A stretch of DNA of 64,000 nucleotides from an uncultured Flavobacteriales bacterium (GCA_946480085.1 CAMLHZ010000001.1:124001-188000), one strand, 5' to 3'. Counted from the first letter of the stretch, positions 36,256-45,345 are shown. Notes: generated by a model from the letters alone, not told the origin. Made by a program: numbers and translations.

Positions 36256-37389
36256 ATGAGAAAACAAATTGCTTTATTTAGCTTCTCGATTGCTGCAACT
36301 GCTATTCTTTTTGTTTCTTGTAAAAAAGAAACTACTGCAGGAGATGCGCCAACGTATGAGGTTCCAACATCGTACAACTTTGCAAATGCTGACACTATAG
36401 AAGGAAAGCAGCACATTGCAATGCTTGGCGAGTTGACTACATATATCCGAACGACACACTCGAACACTGTAGCGCCAGTTTTAGATGCACAGAAATTGAA
36501 AGACATGTTGGCAAACGTGAACAACTACTATTCTACACAAACGTTGAACAGTGCTGCAAGCTTGAAAAGCAAAATGTACTTTAATACAATTGCAGATCTT
36601 GAAGCTAATTTTGATGATGCTGCTCCTGCAAGTGTGAACGCCGGAAGTAATGCTACTGGAACAACAGCTTACAACGGACATGCCGGAAAATTGATCAATG
36701 GAACACGTTACATTCTTGTTGACGAAAACGGTGTTGAATTCAAAGAGTTTGCAGAAAAAGGAATTATGGGTGCGGTATTTTACTACCAGGCAGCTACGAT
36801 CTTAAACAATCTTGCATCTTTCGACAACACAACAGAAACAAACGGTCTAACAGATCAGGAACGTGCCTGGGATAAGGCTTTTGCTTTGTTCGGAGTACCA
36901 ACTACATTCCCGCAAACTACAACTGGCTTGAAAAACTGGGGAAGCTACTGTAATGCAGTAAGTAATGGTTTGGCAGGAAATACAAACAATGGTCCTTACG
37001 CTTTGAACTCTCAGATCATGGATGCATGGATTGCAGGAAGAGCGGCAGTTTCAAACGGAGACAATGCACGTCGTAATATGAATGCAGAGAAAGTTCTTCA
37101 ATTATGGGAAAAAGTAATTGCAGGTCGCTTTATTACATACACAAAGGGTGCTATCAACAACATCTCTGAACCAGCAACTTTTCACCACAATTTATCAGAA
37201 GCGGTTGGATTTATTACTGCGTTCAAATACAATTCAGCTAAGTCAATTTCAGATAGCAATATCGAAAACCTGCTGAACAACTTCAAAACAGGAAATGAAG
37301 TTAATCTTTACAATGTAAGTGTTTCAGACTTGAATAATGCAATTAACCAAATGGCTGCATTGTTCAACCTTGACGCTTCGAAACTATAA
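36256..37389 (+). CDS. DUF4856 domain lipoprotein
   Basis: The 377-residue protein has a lipoprotein signal (lipobox LFVSC, cysteine near residue 22). The mature part matches DUF4856: YEVPTSYNFANADTIEGKQHIAMLGEL at the start, GKLINGTRYILVDENG, EFAEKGIMGAVFYYQA, RAWDKAFALFGVP and FHHNLSEAVGFITAFKY. In Bacteroidota this domain usually sits beside imelysins and iron-related receptors, as here: an imelysin follows 66 bases after its stop. It is probably an outer-membrane or periplasmic part of an iron uptake system. The hairpin between the two genes may lower expression of the second. Confidence 0.88.
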   Translation: MRKQIALFSFSIAATAILFVSCKKETTAGDAPTYEVPTSYNFANADTIEGKQHIAMLGELTTYIRTTHSNTVAPVLDAQKLKDMLANVNNYYSTQTLNSAASLKSKMYFNTIADLEANFDDAAPASVNAGSNATGTTAYNGHAGKLINGTRYILVDENGVEFKEFAEKGIMGAVFYYQAATILNNLASFDNTTETNGLTDQERAWDKAFALFGVPTTFPQTTTGLKNWGSYCNAVSNGLAGNTNNGPYALNSQIMDAWIAGRAAVSNGDNARRNMNAEKVLQLWEKVIAGRFITYTKGAINNISEPATFHHNLSEAVGFITAFKYNSAKSISDSNIENLLNNFKTGNEVNLYNVSVSDLNNAINQMAALFNLDASKL

Positions 37390-37412
37390 TCTCTCCAGAT
37401 TTCCATAATTTT

Positions 37413-37449
37413 GGTTAGCCATCTTCGCGTGGCTAACCTTATTGTTTTT
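37413..37449 (+). terminator. Hairpin between DUF4856 and imelysin genes (partial terminator or attenuator)
   Basis: A perfect 8-bp stem GGTTAGCC / GGCTAACC (37413-37420, 37431-37438) with a 10-base loop is followed by TTATTGTTTTT. It lies 24 bases after one stop and 18 bases before the next ATG. Confidence 0.65.
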
Positions 37450-37455
37450 AAAGGC

Positions 37456-38535
37456 ATGAAAAAATTCAAAAGATTCGCATCACTTATTCTGGCGTTCGGG
37501 TTCTTATCATTATTGGCGTTCTCTTGTAAAAAAGAAACGGATGATGCCGTTGAGGACAACTTCCAAAAGGGAACATTGATGGAAAATGTAGCGAATAACA
37601 TCATCCTCGTTGAATACAATTCACTTGATCAAAAATTAGCAGCGTTTCAAACTGCTTATCAAACGTTTATTGCCAATCAGAATCAAAGCAATTTTGATCT
37701 TACCAAACAAACATGGTTCGATGCTTATCTGCAATGGGAAAAGTCACTGATGTTTGAATTTGGTCCGGCAATGAGCGAAGTGTTGAAATCATCTTTGGGA
37801 ACCTTTCCTACCGATTCAGCAACCATTGTTAACAATATCAATTCAGGATCTTTTGACCTGGATGCAGTAAGTAATTTCAAAGCACAGGGACTTCCTGCCT
37901 TCGATTTCCTTCTTCATCGTGCAAACGCCATGTCGTATTTCAGCAACAATGCCTATGCAGAATATGGAACCACATTGATTACTAAACTTAGAGCACATCT
38001 CACATCTGTAATCTCTCAATGGAATTCGGGTTACGCCTCAACGTTTAAAACCTCAACCGGAACTGAAACAACAGCTGCGTTCTCACTTTACGTTAATCAG
38101 TTTTGTAAATCATATGAAGAGTTAAAGTGGACAAAAATTGGAATTCCAATAGGAAATCAGATTGGAACGCCTCAACCGGATTACATTGAAGCGAAACACG
38201 CCAAGCAAGCTTTCCCATTGATGATAGAAAACATGAAGGCATTGCACCGTTTATTTAAAGGTGATAAAGGAACAGGTGAAACCGGAGTTGGTTTTGATGA
38301 TTACCTGATTGCTCTTGAAAAACAAGAATTAGTGGATCAGATCAATGGCTCATTTACATCCATCATTACAGATATGGAGGCCTTTGAGAACGACTTCGAA
38401 ACAGAATTGAACAATAATCCTGAAGCACTTCAAAATCTGTTCAATAAAATTCAGGCGCTTACGGTTTATCTGAAAACGGATATGACCTCTGCATTCTCGG
38501 TACTTATTTCTTATCAGGACAACGACGGGGATTAA
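37456..38535 (+). CDS. Imelysin family lipoprotein (peptidase M75-like)
   Basis: The 359-residue protein starts at ATG 37456, giving a lipoprotein signal with lipobox LLAFSC; an in-frame start at 37411 would span the hairpin. The imelysin core is visible: a long helical domain from about residue 40, LQWEKSLMFEFGPA (the usual W..s..f..GP), GLPAFDFLLHRAN (matching G.pa.e.lL) and VNQFCKSYEELKWTKIGIPIGNQIG. The classical GxHxxE motif of imelysin-like EfeO/M75 proteins is not present. It probably works with the preceding DUF4856 protein in iron acquisition. Confidence 0.88.
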   Translation: MKKFKRFASLILAFGFLSLLAFSCKKETDDAVEDNFQKGTLMENVANNIILVEYNSLDQKLAAFQTAYQTFIANQNQSNFDLTKQTWFDAYLQWEKSLMFEFGPAMSEVLKSSLGTFPTDSATIVNNINSGSFDLDAVSNFKAQGLPAFDFLLHRANAMSYFSNNAYAEYGTTLITKLRAHLTSVISQWNSGYASTFKTSTGTETTAAFSLYVNQFCKSYEELKWTKIGIPIGNQIGTPQPDYIEAKHAKQAFPLMIENMKALHRLFKGDKGTGETGVGFDDYLIALEKQELVDQINGSFTSIITDMEAFENDFETELNNNPEALQNLFNKIQALTVYLKTDMTSAFSVLISYQDNDGD

Positions 38536-38574
38536 GCCACGAAACACACGAATGCCGATTCGCGATGAAAAATA

Positions 38575-38638
38575 TCCCGCGAAGTGCGCAAAGGTCGCAT
38601 GGCAATATCTTTTGCGTTCTTCAGCGTCCTCTGCGGGA
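38575..38638. repeat. Hairpin-forming repeat of GCGCAAAG / CTTTTGCG words between convergent genes
   Basis: TCCCGC (38575-38580) and GCGGGA (38633-38638) are complementary ends; inside, GTGCGCAAAGG on the left faces CTTTTGCGTTC on the right. It can fold into one imperfect hairpin between the imelysin and Lrp genes and resembles the half-site at 22828-22855. It probably serves as a two-way terminator. Confidence 0.5.
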
Positions 38639-38644
38639 AATTAT

Positions 38645-39100
38645 CTATTTCAGTTCGCGCATCACGAAGTTACTATTGATCTGCCCAATATTTGGAATCA
38701 ACGTAAGCTTTGTTCTAAGGAACTGGTGATAATGGTCAATGTCTTCTATCTCGATATGCAGCAGATAATCCGTTGTCCCGGTAATGTGGTAAGAAGCTGT
38801 TACTTCCTTTAGTTTAATAACACCCGTTTCAAAAGCCAAAACAGAATCGATATGGTGATTGGTAAGTGAAACCTGACAAAAGATCTGCAGTGCCTTCCCT
38901 AAACTTTTTCGATCTACCAAAGCAGTGTAACCCGTAATTACACCCTGACGTTCCATACGCTTTATGCGCTCATAAGTCGGTGTAACAGAAAGTCCGATAA
39001 TAGAAGCAATTTCTTTATAGTTCATCTTTCCATCAGCACGTAATAAGTCAATTATCTGCTTATCAATGGCGTCGAGGACAAGCTCAACTTTGTTTTCCAT
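38645..39100 (-). CDS. Lrp/AsnC family transcriptional regulator
   Basis: The 151-residue protein has an N-terminal winged helix-turn-helix (LDAIDKQIIDLLRADGKMNYKEIASIIGLSVTPTYERIKRMERQGVI split over about 10-58) and a C-terminal RAM ligand-binding domain (about 65-148; VKEVTASYHITGTTDYLLHI-type strand with the usual GxxD). Lrp-type proteins sense amino acids and act as dimers or octamers. Target genes are unknown; no amino-acid gene lies directly beside it. It ends seven bases from the hairpin repeat. Confidence 0.93.
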   Translation of the reverse strand: MENKVELVLDAIDKQIIDLLRADGKMNYKEIASIIGLSVTPTYERIKRMERQGVITGYTALVDRKSLGKALQIFCQVSLTNHHIDSVLAFETGVIKLKEVTASYHITGTTDYLLHIEIEDIDHYHQFLRTKLTLIPNIGQINSNFVMRELK

Positions 39101-39444
39101 AGCGAGTTTTTTTCTGTTGAGACAAACTTAATCAAAGCATTTCAGAAAAGACATCTTTATTTTAACCAATATGAAGAATCATATTCTAAGAAACAACCTT
39201 GAAGTAAATTTTACGTTTACTTAGATGTAAGAATTAAAGAATATTAGTGGTACCCCTTCACTAATTGTGATTTGATTCGGTTTTAACATTTTAGACTAAG
39301 TAATCGAAATTCAAGAAGCGCCAGAAAAAATCCGCTGCGGCGGAACCGTGCAGATGTTAGATAATAGAGTTTATTGGCGCACTGCACGCACAAACTAAAT
39401 TACTACTATAATCCTGACTCTACTAACCAGTTAAGTCAGGATTT
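39101..39444. other. 344-base intergenic region with candidate structured RNA
   Basis: No ORF of note on either strand. 39101-39300 is AT-rich and without clear repeats. 39318-39447 holds the complementary segments described in the separate ncRNA entry and two terminator-like hairpins in opposite directions. Confidence 0.6.
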
Positions 39445-39447
39445 TTA
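39318..39447 (+). ncRNA. Candidate structured small RNA with pseudoknot-like pairing and a terminator
   Basis: Four pairings are visible: GCGCCA (39318-39323) with TGGCGC (39375-39380); TCCGC with GCGGA (39331-39335, 39340-39344, loop TGCG); CGTGCAG (39347-39353) with CTGCACG (39382-39388); and a terminator stem ATCCTGACT / AGTCAGGAT (39411-39419, 39434-39442) followed by TTTTT on the plus strand. The first and third pairings cross, as in a pseudoknot. No plus-strand gene lies upstream to use this terminator. No convincing promoter was found and I do not recognise a known family. Confidence 0.35.
39325..39344 (-). terminator. Terminator reading on the minus strand
   Basis: On the minus strand TCCGC-CGCA-GCGGA is followed by six T. 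It lies about 100 bases downstream of the stop of the 39445-39960 gene and would end its transcript. It overlaps the candidate RNA. Confidence 0.5.
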
Positions 39448-39960
39448 TTCTTCATCAATTTTTTCTTGCAGCGGATTTTCCTCCAGTTCAATACCATTTT
39501 TCGCAGCAAAAGCAACCTGAGCTGTCTCAAACTTCTCATCAAAAGGAGCTTCCTTCTCAGAAACCACTTGTACCAATAAAGCTAACTGATCAGAGTCTGC
39601 TTCTGTAAAATCTTCTTTGTAGAGGATCTCGACCATTTGAGCATATTCGTTGGTTAAGATATTCTCATAAAAGCGGAACAAATTCAAAGCAGCTTTACGC
39701 ATAGCATCATCGCCATTGTAAGCACCCATTTTCTCCAATTCGCTCACCGCCTTTTTTGCAGCTTTAAGTGCAGAATCGCGTAAAAGATTGGCTCCTTCCT
39801 TTGTAGTTTCTTCTTCAGAGCCAACATACTCGCCGATAGCCAGCATCTTATATCCAATATCGTTTTGGCAATTAACGATTTTATCGTTGTACTCCACAGC
39901 CGTCATTTTTTGAGCAAATGCTCCAAGTGGGAGAAGGAAGATGAAAAACAATGCTTTCAT
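39445..39960 (-). CDS. Secreted helical protein of unknown function (possibly LIC11966-like surface protein)
   Basis: The 171-residue protein starts at 39960 (MKALFFIFLLPLGAFAQ, signal peptide); an upstream in-frame start adds 14 residues and no benefit. The mature part is entirely helical: AVEYNDKIVNCQNDIGYKML, LRDSALKAAKKAVSELEKM, AALNLFRFYENILTNEYA and APFDEKFETAQVAFAAKNGI, ending acidic. The YN-IV-Q start and FDEKF-xx-Q-FA end resemble LIC11966-type surface proteins, but I am not sure. No motif suggests catalysis. Confidence 0.65.
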   Translation of the reverse strand: MKALFFIFLLPLGAFAQKMTAVEYNDKIVNCQNDIGYKMLAIGEYVGSEEETTKEGANLLRDSALKAAKKAVSELEKMGAYNGDDAMRKAALNLFRFYENILTNEYAQMVEILYKEDFTEADSDQLALLVQVVSEKEAPFDEKFETAQVAFAAKNGIELEENPLQEKIDEE

Positions 39961-40070
39961 ATTTACAGGTTTTCTTGAAAGATATAAAAAGATAAGAAAC
40001 AATTAGAACTTATGTTGAAAATCCCTTTGTCCCAAATTCTCCCTATCTTCGCTCTTCTTTAATTAATAGC

Positions 40071-41540
40071 ATGGAATCAGCTCAAAAACTGAGTATTTAC
40101 AATAGCCTTTCAGGTAAAAAAGAAGTTTTTAAACCCATTATTGATGGAAAAGTGGGAATGTACGTTTGTGGACCAACGCTATACAGCGAACCACATATGG
40201 GAAACATGCGCACGTTCATCAATTTCGATATGATTTACCGCTTCCTTCTCAAATTGGGATATCAGGTGAAATACGTTCGTAATATTACCGACGCCGGACA
40301 TATCACCAACTCACTTGGTGATGCCGTTGACAGCATTGGTCGCGCGGCACGTTTAGAGCAGGTGCAATCGCTCGAAATTGTTTACAAATACAACGTGAAA
40401 TTTCAGGATTTGCAGCGTGTTTACAACATGCTTCCACCATCCATAGAACCAACGGCAACCGGGCATATCCAGGAACAAATCGAGATCATTGAAAAGATCA
40501 TCGAAAATGGATTTGCTTACGTTGTAAATGGTTCCGTTTATTTCGATGTTCGTGCTTATAGTGAAAAACACGAATACGGAATTTTGAGCGGTCGTAAGAT
40601 TGATGAACTCGCTGAAGAAACACGCGATTTGAATGCACAAGACGAAAAACGATTCTTTGCAGATTTCGCACTGTGGAAAAAAGCGAACCCAGACGACATG
40701 CAAATATGGCGTTCGCCTTGGGGTGATGGAAATCCAGGCTGGCATATCGAATGTACAGCAATGAGTACAAAATATTTGGGCGATCAATTCGATATTCACG
40801 GGGGTGGAATGGATTTGAAATTCCCGCATCACGAAGACGAAATTGCACAAAGCTGTGGATCCGTTGGATGCAATCCCTCCAATTACTGGATGCACGCAAA
40901 TATGCTTAACGTAAACGGACAAAAAATGTCAAAGTCGATTGGAAACTACTTCCTGCCAATGGAAATTGTGGAAGGGACGACTTCTGTTTTTGATAAACCG
41001 TATGCACCAACTGTTATTCGTTTTTGCATGATGCAGGCACATTACAGAAGTACTTTGGACTTTACTCCAGATTCATTGAACGCAGCTGAAAAAGGATTTT
41101 CGCGTCTTGCCGAAGCAATGGAAACGTTGGATAAATTGACGGTTTCAGAAACCTCATCATCGGATGTGAAGGCTTTAGTGGAATCGTTTTACAATGCAAT
41201 GAACGACGATTTCAACGGACCAATTCTAATTGCAAACTTGTTCGAAGCCGTTACTTACATCAACACTGTTGCCAGTGGAAATGCACAAATATCGGCTTCT
41301 GATTTAGAGTTACTTAAAACAGAAATGCGCTCGTTTACCACCGATGTTCTTGGACTCTCTTTTGAGAAAGCAGAAAATTCTTCGGCACTGGATGGAGCTA
41401 TGAATCTGGTAATGGAATTGCGTTTACAAGCTCGTGAAAACAAAGATTGGTCAACTTCTGATAAAATTCGCGACAGACTAGCTGAGGCTGGAATTATAGT
41501 GAAAGACGGTAAAGACGGGACTAGTTGGTCGGTAAAATAG
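40071..41540 (+). CDS. cysS: Cysteine-tRNA ligase
   Basis: The 489-residue class I synthetase charges tRNA-Cys. It has the zinc-cysteine CGPTLYSEPHMGNMRT with the HIGH-type motif HMGN (about 30-46), GDGNPGWHIECTAMS, GGGMDLKFPHHEDEIAQS (zinc ligands) and GQKMSKSIGN, the KMSKS loop at residues 285-289. The C-terminal anticodon-binding helices are present. Length is normal. A low-complexity inverted repeat follows its stop. Confidence 0.97.
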   Translation: MESAQKLSIYNSLSGKKEVFKPIIDGKVGMYVCGPTLYSEPHMGNMRTFINFDMIYRFLLKLGYQVKYVRNITDAGHITNSLGDAVDSIGRAARLEQVQSLEIVYKYNVKFQDLQRVYNMLPPSIEPTATGHIQEQIEIIEKIIENGFAYVVNGSVYFDVRAYSEKHEYGILSGRKIDELAEETRDLNAQDEKRFFADFALWKKANPDDMQIWRSPWGDGNPGWHIECTAMSTKYLGDQFDIHGGGMDLKFPHHEDEIAQSCGSVGCNPSNYWMHANMLNVNGQKMSKSIGNYFLPMEIVEGTTSVFDKPYAPTVIRFCMMQAHYRSTLDFTPDSLNAAEKGFSRLAEAMETLDKLTVSETSSSDVKALVESFYNAMNDDFNGPILIANLFEAVTYINTVASGNAQISASDLELLKTEMRSFTTDVLGLSFEKAENSSALDGAMNLVMELRLQARENKDWSTSDKIRDRLAEAGIIVKDGKDGTSWSVK

Positions 41541-41712
41541 ACCGAAGACTAGAGACTAAAGACAATAGACTTAAGCCTATTTTAAAAATGGAAGTTTCCT
41601 TCAATACGAATAACTAAAGATTGAAATACAATAAATAGACTGAAGAAGAACGATTTAGGACGACGAACTACTTGTTGTGTCTTAAGTCTTGTGTCTTAAG
41701 TCTTGTGTCTAT
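41541..41712. repeat. Inverted word repeat between cysS and rnpA
   Basis: The left part (41541-41576) repeats AGACT words ending in GACTTAAG; the right part (41678-41710) has CTTAAGTCTTGTGT almost twice in tandem. The arms are complementary in words rather than perfectly. The right arm abuts the rnpA start codon. Confidence 0.5.
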
Positions 41713-41713
41713 A

Positions 41714-42100
41714 ATGGAATCATTCAGTAGAAAATACAAACTAAAGAGCAGAAAGACGATTGATCTGCTGTTCAAGGAAGGTGAGCAACTGCGCTCCTTT
41801 CCGTTTATGGTGTATTTGAAAGCTGTTGAATTGACTGAAGATGTTCCGTTCCAGGTGGTGATTTCCGCTCCCAAACGACAATTTAAGAAAGCACATGATC
41901 GAAATCGGGTAAAACGACTCATGACTGAGTGTTTTCGCAAAAAGAAGTTAATTTTCGAAGAACAGTTGCAGAAAGAGCAGAAACAATTCGCTTTATTTGT
42001 AATATATACTCAAAAAGACATTCCGGTATATGCTGATTTGCTTCAAAGTACCGAGAAATTAATGCACAAAATAAATACGCTCATTTCACATGAAAAATAG
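41714..42100 (+). CDS. rnpA: Ribonuclease P protein component
   Basis: RnpA binds the RNase P RNA that matures tRNA 5' ends. The 128-residue protein starts at ATG 41714 (MESFSRKYKLKSRKTID), the usual SRxxRLKxxxxF-type beginning; longer starts would read the repeat. The RNR signature is present: KAHDRNRVKRLMTECFR (about 57-73). Unlike many bacteria, no rpmH precedes it. It overlaps the S41 peptidase gene by 11 bases. Confidence 0.95.
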   Translation: MESFSRKYKLKSRKTIDLLFKEGEQLRSFPFMVYLKAVELTEDVPFQVVISAPKRQFKKAHDRNRVKRLMTECFRKKKLIFEEQLQKEQKQFALFVIYTQKDIPVYADLLQSTEKLMHKINTLISHEK

Positions 42101-43739
42101 CATTCGCACTATAAAATCATCTGCTTTAGTTTTACTGATCGGACTTACATTCAGTCTTAGAAGTCAAGCGCAAAGCAACGGTTTTGAAGTTTTGAAATCA
42201 ATGGAGTTGATGGATCTGATCTTTCAACAATTGGAGACTTCATATGTTGACGATATTCAACCGGGCGAAATGACCAAAACCGCTATCGACGCTATGTTGA
42301 AGCAATTGGATCCGTACACCGTTTACTATCACGAAGCAAATATTGAAGATTACCGTTTGATGACCACTGGACAGTACGGTGGTGTTGGAGCGTTGATTCG
42401 TAAAATGGGCGAATTCACCTATTTCGCTGAACCTTACGAGGGAAATCCAGCACAAAAAGCCGGAGTAAAAGCCGGAGATAAAATTTTGAGTATAGATGGA
42501 AAAACAATGGTTGGTGTTAAATCCGACGATGTTTCGTCCTCGTTGAAAGGCCCAAAAGGGACAACAATTGCCGTAAAAGTGGAACGTCAGGGGAAAGAGA
42601 TTAATCTTGAAATTACACGCGACGAAATTAAACTTCCGGATGTGCCCTATTTCGGAATGATGCAATCTGGAGTCGGCTACATTAAGTTAAATGGATTTAC
42701 CCAAACGGCTTCTACTGATGTGAAGTCGGCCTTTGAAAAGTTGAAAGCTGACGGAGCAACATCAATGATCTTAGATCTTCGTGGAAATGGTGGTGGATTG
42801 CTAATGGAAGCTGTAAACATTGTAAACATTTTCGTGAAAAAAGGACAAACTGTTGTTACTACTAAAGGACGAATCCCTGAAGAAAACAGAGAGTATAAAA
42901 CTCCAAACGAACCTATGGATCTGAAAATTCCATTGGTGGTTTTAGTGGATGGTGGTTCCGCTTCAGCATCAGAAATTGTTGCAGGAAGTTTACAAGATTT
43001 AGACAGAGCTGTAATTATCGGGACAAATTCCTACGGAAAAGGCTTAGTTCAACGGACATATGATTTGAAGTACGGTTCAAAGATCAAAGTAACCATTTCC
43101 AAGTATTACACACCATCCGGACGTTGCGTTCAGCGTTTGGAGTACTATGACAAAGAAGCTGGTGAAAAACCAAAAGCAATTGCAGATTCATTGTTGAAGA
43201 CCTTTACTACTGCCAACGGAAGAAAAGTAATCGACGGACGTGGAATTGAGCCCGAATTTACCACTGAAAAAGAGGAATTGAGCCGCTTATTAGCGCAATT
43301 GGTGGTAAGTAACATCATTTTCAACTACGCAACCGATTATTACGTAAAGCATGAAAAAATTGGTGATGCAGCAACTTTCAAATTAACACCGGAAGAGTAC
43401 AATCAGTTCAAAGAGTATGCATTGAAACAGGAGTTTACCTACAATACAGCTTCAGAAGAGCAATTGGAAAAAATGAAGAAAATTGCTGAGGAAGAAGGTT
43501 ATTACGAAGATGTGAAAGCGGAATATGATTTGCTTTTGGCAAAAGTAACGCCTTCAAAAGAACGCGATCTGGAGAAATTCAAAGAACAGATCAACCAATA
43601 CCTCTCAAACGAAATAGTATCACGCTATTACTATCAAAAAGGGAGGTCACAGCAAGCATTCCAGGGTGATAAGGACGTGGAGAAGGCAATGGAAATTTTG
43701 AAAGATTTAAAGCAGTACAATACTATTCTAGGAAACTAA
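42090..43739 (+). CDS. S41 family carboxyl-terminal processing peptidase (CtpA-like)
   Basis: The 549-residue protein has a signal peptide (ends SLRSQAQ), an N-terminal helical part, a PDZ domain (about 80-180; YGGVGALIRKMGE, AQKAGVKAGDKILSIDG) and the protease core with LDLRGNGGGLL. The catalytic serine is Ser292 in GGSASASEIV and the lysine Lys317 in NSYGKGLVQRT, 25 residues apart as expected. The C-terminal about 150 residues are helical and specific to this phylum's longer Ctp proteins. Substrates would be periplasmic proteins. It overlaps rnpA by 11 bases and is followed 31 bases later by the ligase-like gene. Confidence 0.94.
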   Translation: MKNSIRTIKSSALVLLIGLTFSLRSQAQSNGFEVLKSMELMDLIFQQLETSYVDDIQPGEMTKTAIDAMLKQLDPYTVYYHEANIEDYRLMTTGQYGGVGALIRKMGEFTYFAEPYEGNPAQKAGVKAGDKILSIDGKTMVGVKSDDVSSSLKGPKGTTIAVKVERQGKEINLEITRDEIKLPDVPYFGMMQSGVGYIKLNGFTQTASTDVKSAFEKLKADGATSMILDLRGNGGGLLMEAVNIVNIFVKKGQTVVTTKGRIPEENREYKTPNEPMDLKIPLVVLVDGGSASASEIVAGSLQDLDRAVIIGTNSYGKGLVQRTYDLKYGSKIKVTISKYYTPSGRCVQRLEYYDKEAGEKPKAIADSLLKTFTTANGRKVIDGRGIEPEFTTEKEELSRLLAQLVVSNIIFNYATDYYVKHEKIGDAATFKLTPEEYNQFKEYALKQEFTYNTASEEQLEKMKKIAEEEGYYEDVKAEYDLLLAKVTPSKERDLEKFKEQINQYLSNEIVSRYYYQKGRSQQAFQGDKDVEKAMEILKDLKQYNTILGN

Positions 43740-43770
43740 TCGTTAGAAAGGAAGGAACTACTTCGAACTA

Positions 43771-45345
43771 ATGCTAGATAGAATTACTGGAAAACCAGTG
43801 CATGCGTATATCCAATTTATTGGATGCTTGGGAATTGCAGCAGGGTTACCCTGGAGTAAAGTCCCACTTTCATTATCGGTTGTTTTACTAGCAATCAATT
43901 TTCTTCTTCGAGGCGATTTTGCTGATGTTTATCAAAACTGGAAACGTAAAAAAGCGCTCTGGTTCTTTTTGATTTTCATTGCAATCGAGTTGATTTCCAT
44001 CCTTTGGACCGAGAATAAAGCACAAGCTCTATCCGACTTAAACGTTAGAGCGCCATTCTATGCACTCCCCATCTTACTTACTGCAAAACCTTTGTCAAAT
44101 AGAAAGCAAATTCAATGGATTGGTTTGACATTCATTCTGGCATGTTTCATTACTTCGTTCGTCAATATTGGTTTCTATCTGCATTGGTGGGGAAATAAAG
44201 TTTACGACGATTTTAGAGGGCTGTCACTTTTCGTTTCACATGTTCGCTACGCATTGATTATTGTTTTGGCAACCGTTTTCTGCTTTGCCTGGTTCATTTA
44301 CAAACTTCCTTCTCGTTGGCTTTCAGTACCACTTTTTTGCTGGTTTGTTTTCTACACCTATTTCGCGCAAATCATTTCCGGATATCTTGCGTTTACTGCA
44401 TGTTTATTTGTCATCGCTATTCTATTTTTAACCAGCATCAAAAAACGAACGATTAGAATTGCAATAAGCGCAACTTTTACAACACTTGTTGTTGCCGCTT
44501 CAGTTTGGGTTTATAAAGTCATTCAACCTGTGCCACATCGCGTAAAAATTGAAGATCTTCCAACACATTCGGCAAACGGTACACTCTATTGTGAAACTGT
44601 CGCCGACTTTTGGGAGAATGGTTATCCCATTTACGGTTGGTATTCTCCTGAGGAGTTAAGCGTAGAATGGAACAAAAAAAGTAAGATCGATTATGAAACC
44701 GGAATTGCTCCAACCGGTGATCACATTTACAATACCTTGATTCGTTACATGACCTCAAAAGGGCTCACAAAAGATTCTTTAGGGATGAGTAAAATGTCGG
44801 AAGAAGATATCAGAAACGTTGAAAAAGGAGTCAATTCAGTTCGCGTTTTGGAAGGTGGTTTGCGTTCCCGATTGTATACCATAAGTTATCAGTTACAACA
44901 CAAAGAAAATCCAAACGGACATTCTTTATTGGAACGTCTGGAATATTGGAAAGCAGCCTCACATTTGATCAGGGACAACTGGTTCATTGGTGTTGGAACG
45001 GGTGATGTACAAGACGAATTCAACCGACACTACGAAAAAACAAACTCAATGCTTCTGCCTGAAAATCGTCACAGGGCGCATCAGATGTATTTAACCGTTA
45101 TCATCAGTTCCGGAGTTATTGCCTTCGTGTTTTTCCTGCTTTGGTGGATTGCCCAAATCAAGGTAGCATGGCGCTTAAAGAGTCTTTCATGGTTGTGTTT
45201 TATAGCCATTGTAATGACGTCGTTCCTTATTGAAGACACACTGGAAACTCAATTAGGCGGAATGTTCGTTTCCTTCTTCTTCGGGCTGTTCATTGCTCAT
45301 CCAAGATGGTTCCTCAACAAGTCAAAAATCAAAAGTGAAAAGTGA
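43771..45345 (+). CDS. O-antigen ligase family membrane protein
   Basis: The 524-residue protein has about 10-12 hydrophobic segments and one large loop (about 255-430). The Wzy_C / O-antigen ligase pattern is seen: SILWTENKAQALSDL in the N-terminal half and, after the loop, WFIGVGTGDVQDEF followed by NRHRAHQMYLTVIISSGVIAF, the usual H-N/Q-xx-L motif. Family members polymerise or transfer glycans to lipid carriers or proteins at the periplasmic face. No polysaccharide cluster surrounds it, so a general glycosylation or lipopolysaccharide role is likely but unproven. Confidence 0.85.
   Translation: MLDRITGKPVHAYIQFIGCLGIAAGLPWSKVPLSLSVVLLAINFLLRGDFADVYQNWKRKKALWFFLIFIAIELISILWTENKAQALSDLNVRAPFYALPILLTAKPLSNRKQIQWIGLTFILACFITSFVNIGFYLHWWGNKVYDDFRGLSLFVSHVRYALIIVLATVFCFAWFIYKLPSRWLSVPLFCWFVFYTYFAQIISGYLAFTACLFVIAILFLTSIKKRTIRIAISATFTTLVVAASVWVYKVIQPVPHRVKIEDLPTHSANGTLYCETVADFWENGYPIYGWYSPEELSVEWNKKSKIDYETGIAPTGDHIYNTLIRYMTSKGLTKDSLGMSKMSEEDIRNVEKGVNSVRVLEGGLRSRLYTISYQLQHKENPNGHSLLERLEYWKAASHLIRDNWFIGVGTGDVQDEFNRHYEKTNSMLLPENRHRAHQMYLTVIISSGVIAFVFFLLWWIAQIKVAWRLKSLSWLCFIAIVMTSFLIEDTLETQLGGMFVSFFFGLFIAHPRWFLNKSKIKSEK

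Noticed and set aside
39101..39447. tmRNA, SRP RNA or riboswitch in the 344-base gap
   Set aside because: No tRNA-like CCA end, no SRP GGTCCGGAAGGAAGCAGC-type loop and no known riboswitch core; kept only as an unnamed structured RNA candidate.
40353..40922. Overlapping minus-strand open frames of 133-189 codons inside cysS
   Set aside because: Antisense to conserved catalytic regions of cysS; compositions are typical of reverse-frame translations.
41678..41710. Tandem CTTAAGTCTTGTGT units as a CRISPR or direct-repeat array
   Set aside because: Only two short copies with no spacers; better explained as one arm of the inverted word repeat before rnpA.
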